NCBI GenBank assembly: GCA_002428735.1
Contig: DIXO01000028.1
Coordinates: forward strand, 62,001 to 126,000
DNA length: 64,000 nucleotides
DNA from: Syntrophaceae bacterium UBA6078
GTDB lineage: Bacteria; Desulfobacterota; Syntrophia; Syntrophales; UBA2210
Reading direction: 5' to 3'
The position numbers and the translations under genes are program-made. Positions 18,614 through 27,179 of this stretch are shown here, in pieces. Position 1 is the stretch's first letter. Each line of letters starts with the position of its first letter. The notes under the pieces are model-generated. The model was not told where the DNA came from, did not search any database, and was given only the letters and a program-made list of their open reading frames with translations.

Positions 18614-19303
18614 TTCTATTTTTCTCGGTCTTCCCTGCCCACGAAATTCCACCCGCCTCGCTGTTTTCTGCTCGATCTCATCAACAAATCGGGCACTACC
18701 GGTCAACTGGCCACGTTGTAGAGATTCACGGATTAGCTTCCACTCCCCATCGGGAATTGCTCCTTTGACCCACGCCGAATAAGCCTCAGCCCGATCTTTT
18801 TCACTATCGGCCAGCCCCATGTAGCAGGGGTCTAAATCCAGCCATCCTTTTTCTTCTGTGCCTATCTTGACGCGGTAACTAGACCATCGATAGTCAGCAG
18901 GCTCAACAGTAATTCCCGCCCGCACTGGATTTAACTCAACATAACGGCAACAAACCATAAGGTATTCGTCCGTGCTGATCGGGCTCGATTTGTACCGGCC
19001 TTCCCATAAGCATCCTGTACGCCTTTCCAGCCTGTTTACGTATCGCGTCTGCCGTCCACCAACTCTTTTCATAAGCTGTGCAAGATTCTCAGCTTCATTG
19101 CCGGGATCAATGATCAGGTGAACATGATTTGTCATCAGACAATACGCATAAATCCGGCATCCCAGCTTTTCTTTCCATTCTCGCAGATTGTCGAGGTAGT
19201 ATAAGTAGTCATCTTCAGACACAAATACAGGCTGCCTGTTATGGCCTCGCTGGATTATATGGTGAGGATAACCACTTACGACAATACGAGATTTTCTTGG
19301 CAT
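18608..19303 (-). CDS. REP-associated tyrosine transposase (Y1 HUH family)
   Basis: A 231-residue single-strand transposase of the TnpA-REP group related to IS200/IS605. The metal-binding HUH motif is HVH at residues 60-62 (MTNHVHLIIDPG). The catalytic tyrosine is probably Tyr114 (DEYLM), with Tyr121 (RYVELNPVRAG) as alternative. The N-terminus PRKSRIVVSGYPHHIIQRG is characteristic. RAYTs act on REP palindromes and are usually single-copy and domesticated. The gene is complete, with no frameshift. Confidence 0.93.
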   Translation of the reverse strand: MPRKSRIVVSGYPHHIIQRGHNRQPVFVSEDDYLYYLDNLREWKEKLGCRIYAYCLMTNHVHLIIDPGNEAENLAQLMKRVGGRQTRYVNRLERRTGCLWEGRYKSSPISTDEYLMVCCRYVELNPVRAGITVEPADYRWSSYRVKIGTEEKGWLDLDPCYMGLADSEKDRAEAYSAWVKGAIPDGEWKLIRESLQRGQLTGSARFVDEIEQKTARRVEFRGQGRPRKIEK

Positions 19304-19339
19304 GCTTTTTTACTAACATACCAGACGGACAGTATCAAT

Positions 19340-19356
19340 AAATAAATCTGTCCCCT
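19340..19356 (-). repeat. Right inverted repeat of the RAYT element
   Basis: Reads AAATAAATCTGTCCCCT on the plus strand, the exact reverse complement of 18597-18613. It lies upstream of the transposase start. Confidence 0.85.
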
Positions 19357-19376
19357 TTTATTTCCATAAAAAATCA

Positions 19377-19405
19377 TTGACAATCCCGTTGTCACCGTAT
19401 AAGTT
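19377..19405 (+). promoter_or_regulatory. Putative promoter of tRNA-Met
   Basis: A consensus TTGACA (19377-19382) precedes TAAGTT (19400-19405) by 17 bases; TATAAG overlaps at a 15-base spacing. It lies about 30 bases before the mature tRNA 5' end. Confidence 0.55.
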
Positions 19406-19435
19406 ACCCTCTTTCAATCAGCTCAAAGAATCTTT

Positions 19436-19511
19436 GGGCCCATAGCTCAGTTGGAAGAGCCACCGGCTCATAACCGGTAGGTCCCTGGTTCGAACCCAGG
19501 TGGGCCCACCA
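19436..19511 (+). tRNA. tRNA-Met (CAT)
   Basis: A complete cloverleaf with CCA encoded. Acceptor GGGCCCA pairs with TGGGCCC, and the anticodon stem ACCGG/CCGGT holds the loop CTCATAA with anticodon CAT. The T arm contains GGTTCGAACC. A paired first acceptor base argues against initiator tRNA. An Ile-CAU tRNA is possible but the body resembles elongator Met. Confidence 0.95.
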
Positions 19512-19588
19512 TACAAACAGGGTATGTTGAATTTAGAACAATACAGATGCCAGCGGAAAACATCACACGCAGCTCGCGCGCGGTTCAG

Positions 19589-19620
19589 AAGTGCACCAAT
19601 CTTTTGGTGCACTTTTTTTT
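19589..19620 (+). terminator. Rho-independent terminator after tRNA-Met
   Basis: AAGTGCACCAA (19589-19599), a 4-base loop, TTGGTGCACTT (19604-19614), then a T run to 19620. The perfect 11-bp stem and T tract form a textbook terminator. Confidence 0.9.
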
Positions 19621-19647
19621 GCTTATTTGTCTGAAAGGGGAAGACTT

Positions 19648-20367
19648 TTGAAAGAGCAAATAGATTTGTTGATTGAACTCCAGGATATCTATAACGCCAT
19701 AGACACGCTGACGGCAAAACGGGTTGATCTCCCGCAGGCTCTGCAAAGGATCGGCGAAGAACTGGAATGTCTCAAGAGGGAGTTGCAGGAAGACGAGGAC
19801 AGGGCGGGGGCGTTGAAAGCGGATCACAAGAATAAAGAAACAGCTTTGAAAAACAATGCGGAGCAGATCAAAAAGGCAAAGGGCCGTCTCCTTGAGGTCA
19901 AGACCAACAAAGAATATGAAGCCACTCTGAAGGAGATAGACGCCATACAGGCAAAGAGCGGAGAGATTGAGGATGAGATCATCCGCATGCTTGATGCGAT
20001 CGACAGCGCCGGGGAGATAGTGAAACTACGGCGGAACGCGACAAACGAGCGCCGCGCCGCATGTGAAGAAGAAATGCGGAAAATGAAGGAAGAACTGGAA
20101 TCCATCGACTCGGAGCTGGCGAAAGTCCAGCAGAAAAGGGATGCGGTGCGGAGCAGAACAAACACCGGCGTTCTCAAGAAATTCGATATGATAAAAAACA
20201 GAAAAAGCGGAAAAGCCATTGTCCCCGTCTGGAAGGCGGTCTGCTACGGATGCCACATGAACATCCCTCCACAGATGTACAATGAATTACAGCGGAACGA
20301 TCACCTGGTGCTGTGCCCTCACTGCGAGAGGATCATCTACTGGGAAAACAGGGGAACCGATGCCTGA
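19648..20367 (+). CDS. Coiled-coil protein with C-terminal C4 zinc ribbon (DUF164/CT398-like)
   Basis: About 239 residues. Most of the chain is a charged coiled-coil hairpin (residues about 5-180, rich in Glu, Lys and Leu), followed by a C4 zinc ribbon: CYGC about residue 203 and CPHC about 224, with the HMNIPPQMYNEL linker typical of the family. Homologues are widespread; the chlamydial CT398 structure suggests a scaffolding role, but function is unsettled. I choose the TTG at 19648 because the longer frame opens at a GTG (19591) lying inside the preceding terminator stem. Its stop overlaps the RNase HI start by 8 bases. Confidence 0.85.
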   Translation: MKEQIDLLIELQDIYNAIDTLTAKRVDLPQALQRIGEELECLKRELQEDEDRAGALKADHKNKETALKNNAEQIKKAKGRLLEVKTNKEYEATLKEIDAIQAKSGEIEDEIIRMLDAIDSAGEIVKLRRNATNERRAACEEEMRKMKEELESIDSELAKVQQKRDAVRSRTNTGVLKKFDMIKNRKSGKAIVPVWKAVCYGCHMNIPPQMYNELQRNDHLVLCPHCERIIYWENRGTDA

Positions 20368-20782
20368 GCACGAGGCCATCCGGCTCTATACCGACGGAGC
20401 GAGTCGCGGCAACCCCGGGAGCGGCGGGGCCGGGGCAGTTCTCTTAGACGGCAGCGGGCGCGTGATCGGGACGGCCAAGAAGTTCCTGGGTTCCTGTACG
20501 AATAACGAGGCGGAGTATGCCGCTCTTATCCTGGGGCTGGAAGAAGCCCGTGCCGGCGGCTACAAAATGATTCAGATCTTTCTTGACTCGGAACTCCTGG
20601 TACGGCAGATCCAGGGAATCTACCGGGTAAAAAACGATCGGTTGAAGCCCCTTATGCGGGATGTGCGGCAACGGCTTTCGGAGTTCGACGGATATACTAT
20701 CGAACATGTGCCCCGCAGTAAGAACGCCCTGGCGGACAGGCTGGCCAATGAGGCCATCGATGATCAATTGGATTCGGTCTGA
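20360..20782 (+). CDS. Ribonuclease HI family protein
   Basis: Cleaves RNA in RNA-DNA hybrids. The 140-residue protein carries the RNase H acidic residues in order: Asp in LYTDGASRGNPG, Glu in TNNEAEYAAL, Asp in FLDSELLV, and Asp in KNALADRLANEA. It lacks the basic handle of E. coli RnhA, resembling the archaeal/Bacillus-type family. The ATG follows AGGGGAACC. It overlaps the zinc-ribbon gene, a pairing common in many genomes, and its 3' end contains the rnpB promoter. Confidence 0.92.
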   Translation: MPEHEAIRLYTDGASRGNPGSGGAGAVLLDGSGRVIGTAKKFLGSCTNNEAEYAALILGLEEARAGGYKMIQIFLDSELLVRQIQGIYRVKNDRLKPLMRDVRQRLSEFDGYTIEHVPRSKNALADRLANEAIDDQLDSV

Positions 20783-20796
20783 GAATATGGTATATA
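20768..20796 (+). promoter_or_regulatory. Putative rnpB promoter
   Basis: TTGGAT (20768-20773), 17 bases, TATATA (20791-20796). It is embedded in the last codons of the RNase HI gene and ends 6 bases before the predicted RNase P RNA 5' end. Confidence 0.65.
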
Positions 20797-20802
20797 CGGC
20801 CT

Positions 20803-21178
20803 GTCAGAGCAGATCGGATGATCGCGGGTCCGCACCGGCGGGCCGGAGGAAAGTCCGAGCTCCGCAGGGCAGGATGGTCGCTAACGGCGACTGGGGGCGA
20901 CCCTAAGGAAAGTGCCACAGAAAATATACCGCCCCGATCTTTTTCGGGGTAAGGGTGAAAAGGCGAGGTAAGAGCTCACCGCTTTCCCGGCGACGGGAAA
21001 GGCATGGTAAACCCCATCCGGAGCAAGACCAAATAGGGAAACGTTGAGGGCGGCCCGTCCGAGGTTTCCGGGTAGGTTGCTAGAGGCAGCAGGCAACTGC
21101 TGTCCCAGATGAATGATCATCGCCCCTGTCGGGGAGCCGGCAGGGGAGACAGAACTCGGCTTACAGATCTACTCTGAC
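20803..21178 (+). ncRNA. rnpB: RNase P RNA (class A)
   Basis: Catalytic RNA that trims tRNA 5' ends. P1 is formed by GTCAGAGCAGATC (20803-20815) with GATCTACTCTGAC (21166-21178). The conserved block GAGGAAAGTCCGAGC starts near 20850, and the AAGGAAAGTGCCACAGAAA region near 20907. The 3' universal AGACAGAACTCGGCTTA stretch is near 21147. The length of about 376 bases fits bacterial type A. Confidence 0.96.
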
Positions 21179-21190
21179 ACAGACTGAAAA

Positions 21191-21221
21191 GGGGATGCGG
21201 CAGGCCGCATCCCCTTTTTTT
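21191..21221 (+). terminator. Rho-independent terminator of rnpB
   Basis: GGGGATGCGGC, loop AG, GCCGCATCCCC, then seven T. Four A residues precede the stem, so it may also stop transcription arriving from ppsA on the minus strand, whose stop codon is 18 bases away. Confidence 0.92.
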
Positions 21222-21238
21222 CTGTTCGGGAAAGCTGC

Positions 21239-23644
21239 TTACTTCCCCAGCGCCTTTTCGGTTTCCAGCACCTTCAGCGTTGTTTCAATGACGGTGTCGG
21301 AAATAAGGGAGATACTGTTGATCCCGCATTCAACGAGGAACTCAGCAAACTCGGGGTAATCGCTCGGCGCCTGTCCGCAGATCCCGATTTTCTTCCCCAT
21401 CTTGTTCGCCTTGGCGATCGCGTCCCGGATCAGGGTCTTCACCGCCTGATTCCGCTCATCAAAGATATGCGATACCAGTGCGGAGTCTCTGTCCAGCCCC
21501 AGGGTGAGCTGGGTCAGGTCGTTCGAACCGATGGAAAATCCGTCAAAGATCTTCCCGAATTCTTCTATGAGCACAACGTTGCTGGGGATCTCGACCATCA
21601 TGTAGAGTTCGAGCCCGTTTTCCCCCTGGACGAGCCCGTTTTTCGCCATGACCTCGACGACCTTGACGGCCTCATCAACGGTCCTGCAGAAGGGGATCAT
21701 CAGCTTCACGTTGGAGAGCCCCATTTCGTTGCGCACCTTCAACATGGCTTTGCATTCGAGATCGAACCCCGCCCGGTAGCGGTCGTCATAGTACCGGGAA
21801 GCCCCCCGGAAGCCGATCATGGGATTCTCCTCCTCCACCTCGAAGAGGGGTCCGCCGATGAGATTGGCGTATTCGTTGCTCTTGAAATCACTCATCCTGG
21901 CGATAACATCGTTGGGATAGAAGGCTGCGCCTATCTTTGCGACCCCCTGTGCCAGCTTGTCCACGAAGAAATCGGCCTTGTTCGCGTACCCCATGGTACG
22001 GCCTTCAATCTCTTTTTTGGTCTTGGCATCCTGCAGCGTGTCAAACTGGACCAATGCCATGGGATGTATCTGGATGAAGTTGCTGATGATAAACTCAAGC
22101 CGTGCCAGACCGACCCCGTCATTGGGGATGTACGCCACTTTAAAGGCGATATCGGGATTGCCCACATTCATCATGATGTTGGTCTTGGGGCGTTCCATTT
22201 TCTCCAGGTTGATCTTCTTGACATCGTATTTCAGGATCCCCTCGTAGACGTTTCCCACCTCTCCTTCAGCGCACGACGCGGTTACCTCTTTGACACCCTT
22301 GAGCTTCTCGGTTCCGTCCCCCGTTCCCACGATGCACGGGACACCCAGTTCCCTGCTGATGATCGCGGCGTGACAGGTTCGCCCGCCCTTGTTCGTGATG
22401 ATGGCGGCGGCATTCTTCATGATTGGCTCCCAGTCAGGATCCGTCATGTCGGTGATGAGAATCTCCCCCTTCTTGAAATCCTTGATGTCGCTGGCACTTA
22501 CTATAACATGCGCTGGTCCTGATCCGATCTTCGAGCCGACGGCCGTCCCCGTCACCAGCACCGTTCCCGTCTCGGCAAGTTTGTAGCTTTCCAGGACATT
22601 CGCGTCCCGCTGGGACTGGACGGTTTCTGGACGGGCCTGCAGGATGAAGAGCTCGCCGGTGCGGCCGTCCTTCCCCCACTCGATATCCATGGGTTTGAAA
22701 AAGCCGGCCTTTTGTGAGTAGTGATCCTCGATAATGGCAGTCCATTCGGCAAGCTTGAGAATCTCATCCTCGCTGATGCAGAATTGCTTCCTTTCCTCTT
22801 CCGGGACCGGGACGATCTCGACAGGTTCTTCCTTCCCCGTCGCGTAGATCATTTTGACTTCCTTGGTTCCCAGTTTTTTCTGGAGGATCGGTCTGTGGCC
22901 GGTCTTGAGGGTCGGTTTGAAGACATAAAATTCATCGGGGTTGACCGTTCCCTGGACTACCAGTTCGCCCAGACCGTAGGCTCCGGTGAGGAGGATGGCA
23001 TCCTTGAATCCTGATTCGGTGTCGATGGAAAAGATGACGCCGGATGCCGCCATATCGGAACGGACCATCTTCTGGACGCCGATGGAAAGAGCGACCGACA
23101 GATGGTCAAAACCCTTGTCCTCCCGGTACGAGATGGCGCGGTTGGTAAAGAGAGAGGCGAAGCACCGTTTGCAGGCATCGATGAGGGCGTCTTTCCCCCT
23201 GATGTTGAGATATGTTTCCTGCTGGCCGGCAAAACTGGCATCGGGGAGGTCCTCTGCCGTGGCTGAAGACCTGACGGCCACGTCGGTATCTTCACCGTAC
23301 TCTTCACAGAGTTGCTCGTAGGCTTCCAGGATTGCCCGTCTGAGATCGTCGGGTATGGCAGCGTTATAGATGATGGTCCTGATTTTCTCTCCCTTTTCGC
23401 TGAGGTTATGCATGTCATGCGTATCCAGATCGGAGAGAATATGCTCGATCTCCTGACCAATCCCGGCGGAATTCAGGAGGTAGCGGTACGCTTCGGCGGT
23501 CACGGCAAAACCGTCCGGTATGTTGACGCCTTTTGCCGGAAGTTCCCGCCTCATTTCACCGAGGGATGCGTTCTTGCCTCCCACTTGCGGGATATCTTCC
23601 AGCTTTATCTCTTTGAACCAGATGACAAGCTTCTTGGGTTTCAT
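21239..23644 (-). CDS. ppsA: Phosphoenolpyruvate synthase
   Basis: Converts pyruvate and ATP to phosphoenolpyruvate, AMP and phosphate, supplying gluconeogenesis from C2/C3 substrates. The 801-residue chain has the N-terminal ATP-grasp domain (GGKNASLGEM; VAVRSSATAEDLPDASFAGQQ), the swivelling phosphohistidine domain (GGRTCHAAI), and the C-terminal TIM barrel with IGSNDLTQL and the catalytic CGQAPSDYPEFAEFL. The ATG at 23644 is preceded by GAGGAGGAATACC and preferred to an upstream in-frame start. Its promoter region contains a palindrome. Confidence 0.97.
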   Translation of the reverse strand: MKPKKLVIWFKEIKLEDIPQVGGKNASLGEMRRELPAKGVNIPDGFAVTAEAYRYLLNSAGIGQEIEHILSDLDTHDMHNLSEKGEKIRTIIYNAAIPDDLRRAILEAYEQLCEEYGEDTDVAVRSSATAEDLPDASFAGQQETYLNIRGKDALIDACKRCFASLFTNRAISYREDKGFDHLSVALSIGVQKMVRSDMAASGVIFSIDTESGFKDAILLTGAYGLGELVVQGTVNPDEFYVFKPTLKTGHRPILQKKLGTKEVKMIYATGKEEPVEIVPVPEEERKQFCISEDEILKLAEWTAIIEDHYSQKAGFFKPMDIEWGKDGRTGELFILQARPETVQSQRDANVLESYKLAETGTVLVTGTAVGSKIGSGPAHVIVSASDIKDFKKGEILITDMTDPDWEPIMKNAAAIITNKGGRTCHAAIISRELGVPCIVGTGDGTEKLKGVKEVTASCAEGEVGNVYEGILKYDVKKINLEKMERPKTNIMMNVGNPDIAFKVAYIPNDGVGLARLEFIISNFIQIHPMALVQFDTLQDAKTKKEIEGRTMGYANKADFFVDKLAQGVAKIGAAFYPNDVIARMSDFKSNEYANLIGGPLFEVEEENPMIGFRGASRYYDDRYRAGFDLECKAMLKVRNEMGLSNVKLMIPFCRTVDEAVKVVEVMAKNGLVQGENGLELYMMVEIPSNVVLIEEFGKIFDGFSIGSNDLTQLTLGLDRDSALVSHIFDERNQAVKTLIRDAIAKANKMGKKIGICGQAPSDYPEFAEFLVECGINSISLISDTVIETTLKVLETEKALGK

Positions 23645-23688
23645 GGTATTCCTCCTCACAAAGAACGCTGAATTTTCAAAAACATTTT

Positions 23689-23720
23689 TTCCTAGCAACT
23701 CTCCGATTGTAAGTCAATCG
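23689..23720 (-). promoter_or_regulatory. Putative ppsA promoter with palindrome at the -35 region
   Basis: On the minus strand TTGACT (23712-23717), 17 bases, TAGGAA (23689-23694). The inverted repeat CGATTG-taagt-CAATCG (23704-23720) overlaps the -35 box, a position suited to a regulator. No cognate regulator is adjacent. Confidence 0.42.
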
Positions 23721-23783
23721 CAAAGTGCTTCAGGCGGAACAAACCCTTCTCAGCTCTCAGAAAAGCATGGTTGGCGTTTTTTG

Positions 23784-24551
23784 TCATATCGTATCGTGCC
23801 ATCTCGTTTTCATCATCTGTTCCGCGCGACGCAGGTCATCGACCGTGTTGATTCCCATCGCCTCCTCGGGATCGTCTAATACGCACGCCCCCGTTTTGCG
23901 CTGGTCTCTCACGGCAATCTCGAAGATGTCGGTAAAGTAATACTCGCCCTGGGCGTTTGTGTTGCCGATCTTGCCGACAGCATCGAAGAGAAATTCTCGC
24001 TCGGCGCAGTATATGCCTGTGTTTATTTCCCGTATCTGTCTTTCTTCCGGGCTGGCATCGCGCGCTTCCACGATCCTGAGGACATCGCCGGCTTCACTCT
24101 TCACCACCCTGCCGTAACTGGCGGGATCATCCGGAAGAGCGGTCATGACGGTGATAGCGGCCCCGCGGGACCGGTGACGCTCCAGAAGGGCTTCAAGCGT
24201 CGCCGGGCGGAGCAGAGGAACATCGCCGCAGAGTATGAGAACGTCTCCGGCAAAGTTTCGAAGATCATGCCGCGCCTGTTGAACGGCGTGGGCGGAGCCC
24301 AATTGCTGTTCCTGAAAGGCGTAGATCAGGTTCTGGCCCTCCAGGGCCTCCATAACCTTCTGCGCCTGATGTCCGACGACAACAATCGTTTTCGACGCCC
24401 CGAGCCGGTGGGCAAGCGCCGTCACATACCAGATCATGGGCCTGCCGCAGAGGGGGTGGAGCACCTTCACCAGGTCGGAGTTCATTCGCGTCCCCTTCCC
24501 GGCGGCCAGGATGATAGCTGCCAGTTCCTGCTTTCTTCTCAGTTCGGTCAT
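23784..24551 (-). CDS. Stand-alone GlmU-type sugar nucleotidyltransferase
   Basis: A 255-residue protein equal to the N-terminal uridylyltransferase domain of GlmU. It has LAAGKGTRMNSDLVKVLHPLCGRPM (nucleotide loop), QEQQLGSAHAVQQA, GDVPLL with the metal Asp, and the NTGIY and NTNAQGEYYFTD substrate segments that in GlmU recognise N-acetylglucosamine 1-phosphate. The C-terminal left-handed beta-helix acetyltransferase domain of the usual 450-residue enzyme is absent, and the stop is clean. It could make UDP-GlcNAc with the acetylation done elsewhere, or serve a specialised sugar. It lies 14 bases downstream of two CNNM genes. Confidence 0.88.
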   Translation of the reverse strand: MTELRRKQELAAIILAAGKGTRMNSDLVKVLHPLCGRPMIWYVTALAHRLGASKTIVVVGHQAQKVMEALEGQNLIYAFQEQQLGSAHAVQQARHDLRNFAGDVLILCGDVPLLRPATLEALLERHRSRGAAITVMTALPDDPASYGRVVKSEAGDVLRIVEARDASPEERQIREINTGIYCAEREFLFDAVGKIGNTNAQGEYYFTDIFEIAVRDQRKTGACVLDDPEEAMGINTVDDLRRAEQMMKTRWHDTI

Positions 24552-24565
24552 AGGGCGGCGCCTTT

Positions 24566-25861
24566 CTATCGGAGCAGTTCCATGCCGGGGGGGAGCATGA
24601 CCAGCACCTCGCGGATCACTTTCATATCCGCATCCTCTATGACAAAGGTGGCGGCGTCATACTTGAAGCTTTCTCCCCTCCGGGGAATCCGCCCCATCTT
24701 GTACAGGAGAAACCCTCCCAGCGTTTCGTAATCCCCGGGGGGAATGAGAACCGGCAAGACCCTGCGGACGTTGTCTATCTTCGCCTGGGCGTTAAAGAGA
24801 TACCGCCCCGGACCCATCTTCCGGTAGACCACCTCACCGTCGCTGTGGAACTCGTCGTCGATCTCGCCGACGATCTCTTCGAGGATATCTTCAATGGTGA
24901 CAATACCGACGGCCCCGCCGTATTCGTCGACAATAACGGCCATCTGTTCATCCCGGGTCTGCAGTTCGAGAAACAGTTCCTTTGCCAGTTTCGTTTCGGG
25001 TACATACAGAACGTTGCGCTTCATGCACTCCTCCACGGTCACCTCGTGGGGAGATCGGTGCTCCTCCCCGTCACCGGAGAGGGGCCCCAGAAGGTCAAAG
25101 GAATACAATATACCGATAATATTTAATATTTTATCGCTGTAGACCGGTATGTAGGAATATCCCTTTTCCACAATAATGCCGGTTGCCTCCTCAAGGGTCA
25201 TGGACGCCGGAACCACGGTTGCGTTTGAAAGGGGAACCATGATCTGTTCCGCCGTGGCATCGGAGAAATCGAAGATTCTCCTGATCATCTCCTTTTCCTG
25301 CTGGAGGATGTCGCCTCCGCCCCGCTCGTCCTGCAGGAGCGAATCCAGCCCGTCCTTTGTAATATATGAAGCGTAGGCGTGATCCTTTTTCCCGGAGAAC
25401 GTGTGGACGGCTCTCCGGGAAATCCGCGCCAGGACAAAGACGATGGGGTAAAACACCCAGGAGGCGGCCCACAGAAACCAGGCGATCTTCGGAGCCATTC
25501 TATTGGCGTGTTGTTGGAAGATGCTTTTGGGGATGATCTCGCCCGCCACCAGGATCAGGGGAATCATTACCACGATTGCCAGGAGTTCCCCCCGTTCGGT
25601 CCCGAAGTGGGATATAAAGAGGGCCGTGGTAATTGCCGTATTGGTGACGGCGCAGAGATTGGTCCCGGTCAGCGTGGTGGCGAGAAACCATTCCGGCCGT
25701 TCCATCAGCTTCAGCGCCACGGACGCGGAGCGCGAGCCGTTCTTGGCCTTCCGCCTCATGATGTTTATGTCACAGGCAACCAGGGCGAGTTCTCCTCCAG
25801 AGAAGAGCCCTTCCAGGAAAAGGAAGATGACGATGGGGAGGATGAAAAGGAAATCAGTCAT
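24566..25861 (-). CDS. CNNM/CorC (HlyC) family membrane protein, copy 1
   Basis: A 431-residue integral-membrane protein. It has an N-terminal DUF21/CNNM domain with four hydrophobic segments (about 5-160, including PLILVAGEIIPKSIFQQHANR), a pair of CBS domains (about 205-330; PVYSDKILNIIGILY and QMAVIVDEYGGAVGIVTIEDILEEIVGEI), and a C-terminal CorC/HlyC transporter-associated domain (about 345-430). Characterised bacterial members handle Mg2+ or Na+/Mg2+ exchange; older hemolysin labels are not supported. Its start overlaps the stop of the upstream paralogue by 8 bases. Confidence 0.93.
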   Translation of the reverse strand: MTDFLFILPIVIFLFLEGLFSGGELALVACDINIMRRKAKNGSRSASVALKLMERPEWFLATTLTGTNLCAVTNTAITTALFISHFGTERGELLAIVVMIPLILVAGEIIPKSIFQQHANRMAPKIAWFLWAASWVFYPIVFVLARISRRAVHTFSGKKDHAYASYITKDGLDSLLQDERGGGDILQQEKEMIRRIFDFSDATAEQIMVPLSNATVVPASMTLEEATGIIVEKGYSYIPVYSDKILNIIGILYSFDLLGPLSGDGEEHRSPHEVTVEECMKRNVLYVPETKLAKELFLELQTRDEQMAVIVDEYGGAVGIVTIEDILEEIVGEIDDEFHSDGEVVYRKMGPGRYLFNAQAKIDNVRRVLPVLIPPGDYETLGGFLLYKMGRIPRRGESFKYDAATFVIEDADMKVIREVLVMLPPGMELLR

Positions 25862-27179
25862 CGGCGGCTTCCTTCCGTTTCGCGACGCGGACGGTGCGGA
25901 TTCTCGCCTTGTCTATTTTCTCGACCGTGAATGTGTGGCCTTCCACCGACACGGTCTCTCCCTCGGCCGGGAGTTTGCCGAAGAGATGGAAGACGAACCC
26001 TCCCACCGTGTCGAACTCTTCCGTGGCGATAGGCATCTCCACCAACCCGGCGAAGTCCTCGATATCCATCATGCCGGACACCCGAATGGTACCCTCATCG
26101 ATGCGATTGAACATACTGGGCGTATCGGGGAGTTCTTCGTAGATGTCCACGAAGAGGGTTTTAAGAACATCGTCGAGGGTCACCAGGCCGGCAACGCCGC
26201 CATATTCGTCCACCACGATGGCGATCTGGAGTCTCCTGTTCTGAAAATCCCGGAGCATCTCGTCCACCCTCTTTTCCATGGGGACGAAATAGGGTTTCCG
26301 GATCAGACCCTGCCACCGGAAATTTTTTTGCCTGCCCGTTATGGCGCCCAGCAGATGCTTTGAATGGAGGATTCCCCTGATGTCGTCACGGTCGGCCCCA
26401 TAGATCGGAATCCGCACTTCGCGCGTTCGTATGATCTCCTTTTCCAGCTCCCGCATGCCCATGGAGATGGGGAGGCAGAACATGTCGACCCGCGGTATCA
26501 TGATGTCGGCAACCTTCGTGTCGGCAAGCTCGAATACACGGTGAATCAGATCTTTCTGCCCTTCTTCCAGCGCCCCTTCCAGATGCCCGGCATCCACCAG
26601 GGCCTTGAATTCATCCTCGGTCAGGGCCTTTTCCTCCAGTCCGTGGCGTTTTCCGAAGAGCGACACAAAGAGATCGGATATCTTTTCGAGCGACCAGACC
26701 GCGGGCCGCAACAGAACGGTCAATACCCACAGGGGGACCGCGACGGCACTGGAAAAACGCATGGGGCGGGTCACGCCGAGGGTCTTCGGTATGGCCTCGC
26801 AGAAGACGCTCAGCATGATGCTGGCAGTGGCGATGGCGATCCACGTCCCGTCGGTTCCGAAGATATAGATCATGACCGACGTCGTCAGAGAAGCGATGGC
26901 GATATTGACGGATTCGTTCCCGGCGATGATGGTGACAAGGAGTTTGCGGGGGCGCTCCAGCAGACGCTCCACGTACCCAGCGAAGGGGAAGCGCTCTTCC
27001 TTCATCTTGTGAAGATGCAGGGGAGTCAGGAAGAAGATGGCGGCCTCCGAACCGGAAAAGAATCCCGATACGAGGAAAAGGACACCCAATAAGATGAGTT
27101 TGGCGGTTAGTTCGTATTCCAATGGTCCTGGTAATCTCTCGCCCGTGGGGTTGATTTCGATGCTCCCGGTACGGGACAC
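25854..27179 (-). CDS. CNNM/CorC (HlyC) family membrane protein, copy 2
   Basis: A 441-residue paralogue with the same order: CNNM membrane domain (ILLGVLFLVSGFFSGSEAAIFF; EAIPKTLGVTRPMR), two CBS domains (RIPIYGADRDDIRGILH; QIAIVVDEYGGVAGLVTLDDVLKTLF), and a CorC_HlyC tail. It is first in the three-gene minus-strand unit with copy 1 and the GlmU-type enzyme. Tandem non-identical copies may assemble as a heteromer or divide ion specificities; this is inference. A later start near the first membrane segment cannot be excluded, as the first 20 residues are polar. Confidence 0.92.
   Translation of the reverse strand: MSRTGSIEINPTGERLPGPLEYELTAKLILLGVLFLVSGFFSGSEAAIFFLTPLHLHKMKEERFPFAGYVERLLERPRKLLVTIIAGNESVNIAIASLTTSVMIYIFGTDGTWIAIATASIMLSVFCEAIPKTLGVTRPMRFSSAVAVPLWVLTVLLRPAVWSLEKISDLFVSLFGKRHGLEEKALTEDEFKALVDAGHLEGALEEGQKDLIHRVFELADTKVADIMIPRVDMFCLPISMGMRELEKEIIRTREVRIPIYGADRDDIRGILHSKHLLGAITGRQKNFRWQGLIRKPYFVPMEKRVDEMLRDFQNRRLQIAIVVDEYGGVAGLVTLDDVLKTLFVDIYEELPDTPSMFNRIDEGTIRVSGMMDIEDFAGLVEMPIATEEFDTVGGFVFHLFGKLPAEGETVSVEGHTFTVEKIDKARIRTVRVAKRKEAADD

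Larger units (their letters stand above)
18597..19356 (-). mobile_element. RAYT element with terminal inverted repeats
   Basis: A single transposase gene bounded by exact 17-base inverted copies of AGGGGACAGATTTATTT (18597-18613 and, inverted, 19340-19356). The left copy overlaps the last codons of the transposase. The layout matches a REP-associated tyrosine transposase locus whose palindromic or partner repeats lie at both flanks. No target-site duplication is expected for Y1 transposases. Confidence 0.75.
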
